Assembly (NCBI RefSeq): GCF_900963305.1
Contig: NC_042531.1
Location: 8,420,480 to 8,484,479, forward strand
Source of the DNA: Echeneis naucrates
Lineage: Eukaryota > Chordata > Actinopteri > Carangiformes > Echeneidae
DNA length: 64,000 bases
Direction of reading: 5' to 3'
This document shows, piece after piece, positions 62,190 through 64,000 of this stretch. Under the pieces are notes generated by a model. The model did not search any database and was not told the DNA's origin. It saw only the letters and a list, made by a program, of their open reading frames with translations. The position numbers and the translations under genes are program-made. Every line of letters starts with the position of its first letter. Position 1 is the stretch's first letter.

Positions 62190-62413
62190 TCAACTCCCTG
62201 AAGGCTGAGACTCGCCAGCGCCTCGCCCTGGCTGGCTCTCCTCTGTGCTCTGGTTCGATGTGAGGGCGGCGGTGGCGGCGGTGGCGGATACGGCCGGGGT
62301 TGTGGAGGAGGAGCTGACCCCGTTGGAGGTGCTGACAGAGCTGTGCTGGATGGCCTCATTTTGGGGACTTCCAGGGACGGACATCTCCTCGCAACTCTCG
62401 TCTTTGTCGGAGA
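62190..62413 (-). CDS. atf2: ATF2 C-terminal coding exon (partial gene)
   Basis: Only the last coding exon lies in the window; the bZIP and activation-domain exons must be beyond 64000. A TTGCAG acceptor opens a phase-1 exon reading SDKDESCEEMSVPGSPQNEA then IQHSSVSTSNGVSS, which is close to human SSEDISVPSSPHTEAIQHSSVSTSNGVSS. It ends NQSTEESQPG RGAGESQPSGS and a TGA stop. Two Ser-Gln dipeptides in the tail correspond in place to the human S490/S498 ATM sites. A Thr/Ala/Ser-rich stretch coded by GCC-rich DNA replaces the human KAEAVATSVLTQMAD segment. Known of the family: ATF2 is a stress-kinase target that pairs with Jun. The distinctive tail excludes ATF7 and CREB5 as likely alternatives. 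Confidence 0.93.
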
Positions 62414-64000
62414 CTGCAAGGATAATGGAGGGGAATCACAGTTCAAGAAGCTAATATATTGCAATGATGCTTGGATTTTATTATGCCGCTGTTTCATGCT
62501 GCTTTAATTGAGAGCATTTACCTGATACAACCCAGAAAGGCTTGGGAAAGCTTTGTCATGAAGGCCTAACCAGATGTAAAAGAGCTATCTGCATGTGGTG
62601 TATGCAAACCATTTCATTAATCCCCATAATGCCACTTCTGCACCCTTTCCTTTAATTAAAGCTCCAATGTCAATTTAAACCCACATCATAAGGGTGCATT
62701 ACATTCTGGGGCATGTGGCAGTGTTTCCCATCCCTAACTGCATTCTCATTTGTTTTTTGTTACCTTGCCAACTACTGCAGCGACAGATGATTACAGCACC
62801 TGATTTTAATGATGCTCACACTGGAGAGTAGGGAAGACTTGGAGTTGAAATGCCACCAGCTGTTAGGCAGTTGCATTGAATTAATTGGATCCGGATGGAA
62901 AGAAAAAAAAAAAAAAAGAGTCTACTCTCATGCTCTGTTTCATAAAGGAATAAGGCGCACAATGATAATTAATATTGCTAATGATATGAAGTCACTTGTT
63001 ATGGCATTTGTAATTAATGACTGAGACTCTTATTTGAAATTGTAAAATACTGATTCGATAGCAGAAGGAAGCAATTAAAGTGCAATACGAATATCTTTCC
63101 ACTGGGAGCTTGATCTGCCCTCTTGACTGGACTTTGACCATGTGACTTGGTGCAAGTGAATGTCAAAGCGCTATAAACTCCTTTGCTGTTTTATTATGCC
63201 GAAGGTCAACCTCAAAATAAATCAGTGTGGTGGTTTTGTTCCATGTTCAAGTGAGCATTATTACTCCTAACGACATTAAGGGCTGGCTGGCTGATGTATA
63301 ATAATACAGAAATGCTGGTTCCCTGGGCAGCCAGAGCTTCTTTCTGCTCTCTCGGTTTCTGAAGTGGGGTTTGCTTTAAGCAGATGGACAGCTTGGTGTG
63401 CCAAGTGAAAGCATGTCCTGGCTTGTTTGTGGGGCAGTCTGGGTAATTTCCTCCCACCTGCCACAGTTACGCCTGGTCAGGGCGATGAAGGGTATTACTG
63501 GGTTGGGGGGGCAGTGTAGTCTTCTGGGATGTGTATCTCTCAGAAAGTGGAGAGCTTGATGAGGGTTTTATGTGAGTGAGAGTCACGGATCAGTCAGAAT
63601 TGTGTTTTAATAATTAGTGAGAGTGATTGTTACAGTGATTCCCAACCAGGGGCATTTGAACTCCAGACATTGGTTCAACTGCTGATAAAGATTATGGACT
63701 CATTCCAAAAATCCAAAATGTGTGTGTATATACTAAAGCTGCCGTAAAAGCCCTATAATAAATGCTTTGATTGCAGAACTGACCTAATCAACCTAAATGG
63801 GCGCTTTATTTGTAATTAAAATATTGTAATCACATAATCAATGGTGTTAAATAACATCCAGTTTAAAACCCATTTGAATAAAGACATTTGGAACAGGAGA
63901 GGTGGTGTTGATGGAGGGCTATTAGAGCTCATCTGATAGGGCTATGGGGGTAATTTAAATAAAAGAAGGTCAGTTTATTTCCTTCTTTCCAGGAGTTTTA
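62414..64000. other. atf2: atf2 intron sequence to the window edge
   Basis: No further atf2 exon (leucine-zipper or LLLAHKDCPVT segment) is visible up to 64000. A minus-strand frame near 63276-63464 has no ATF2 resemblance. The DNA is therefore read as part of the last intron. Confidence 0.5.

Overview
The window is nuclear DNA from a teleost fish, most likely a percomorph (perch-like) species. The evidence is short introns with GT/AG borders, vertebrate protein families with fish-like sequences, poly(A) signals, microsatellites, and worn copies of repeats that are common in perch-like fish genomes. No prokaryotic, organellar, CRISPR or tRNA/rRNA feature was seen.

The layout is the vertebrate SP9-CIR1-SCRN3-GPR155-CHRNA1-CHN1-ATF2 block (human 2q31) in compressed form. 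Left to right: sp9 (+, 1098-2930, two exons); an AT-rich gap; cir1 (-, 5681-10548, ten coding exons); an 808-bp divergent promoter gap; scrn3 (+, 11357-13847, seven coding exons); gpr155/LYCHOS (-, 15652-21966, fifteen coding exons); a 2.1-kb gap; chrna1 (-, 24098-30834, nine coding exons); a 5-kb gap; chn1 in its alpha1 form (-, 35845-43374, seven coding exons); about 17 kb without a recognised gene; and the last coding exon of atf2 (-, 62190-62413). I rebuilt the exon chains by hand from splice sites, codon phase and remembered human proteins. Every chain closes in frame.

The genes share ancestry of position rather than a pathway. sp9 is a developmental zinc-finger factor, cir1 a Notch/RBPJ co-repressor and splicing-linked protein, scrn3 an N-terminal-nucleophile hydrolase relative, gpr155 a lysosomal cholesterol sensor, chrna1 the muscle acetylcholine receptor alpha subunit, chn1 a Rac GTPase-activating protein, and atf2 a bZIP factor.

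Main observations: WIPF1, which lies between GPR155 and CHRNA1 in human, has no room here. Only the alpha1 promoter form of chn1 could be found, not the SH2 exons of alpha2. There are inverted telomere-like repeats in a chrna1 intron, a BED-finger hAT transposon relic in a gpr155 intron, a palindromic MITE, very long poly-G runs, and CTCF-like motifs in convergent orientation around chrna1-chn1. I found no clearly new biological system.
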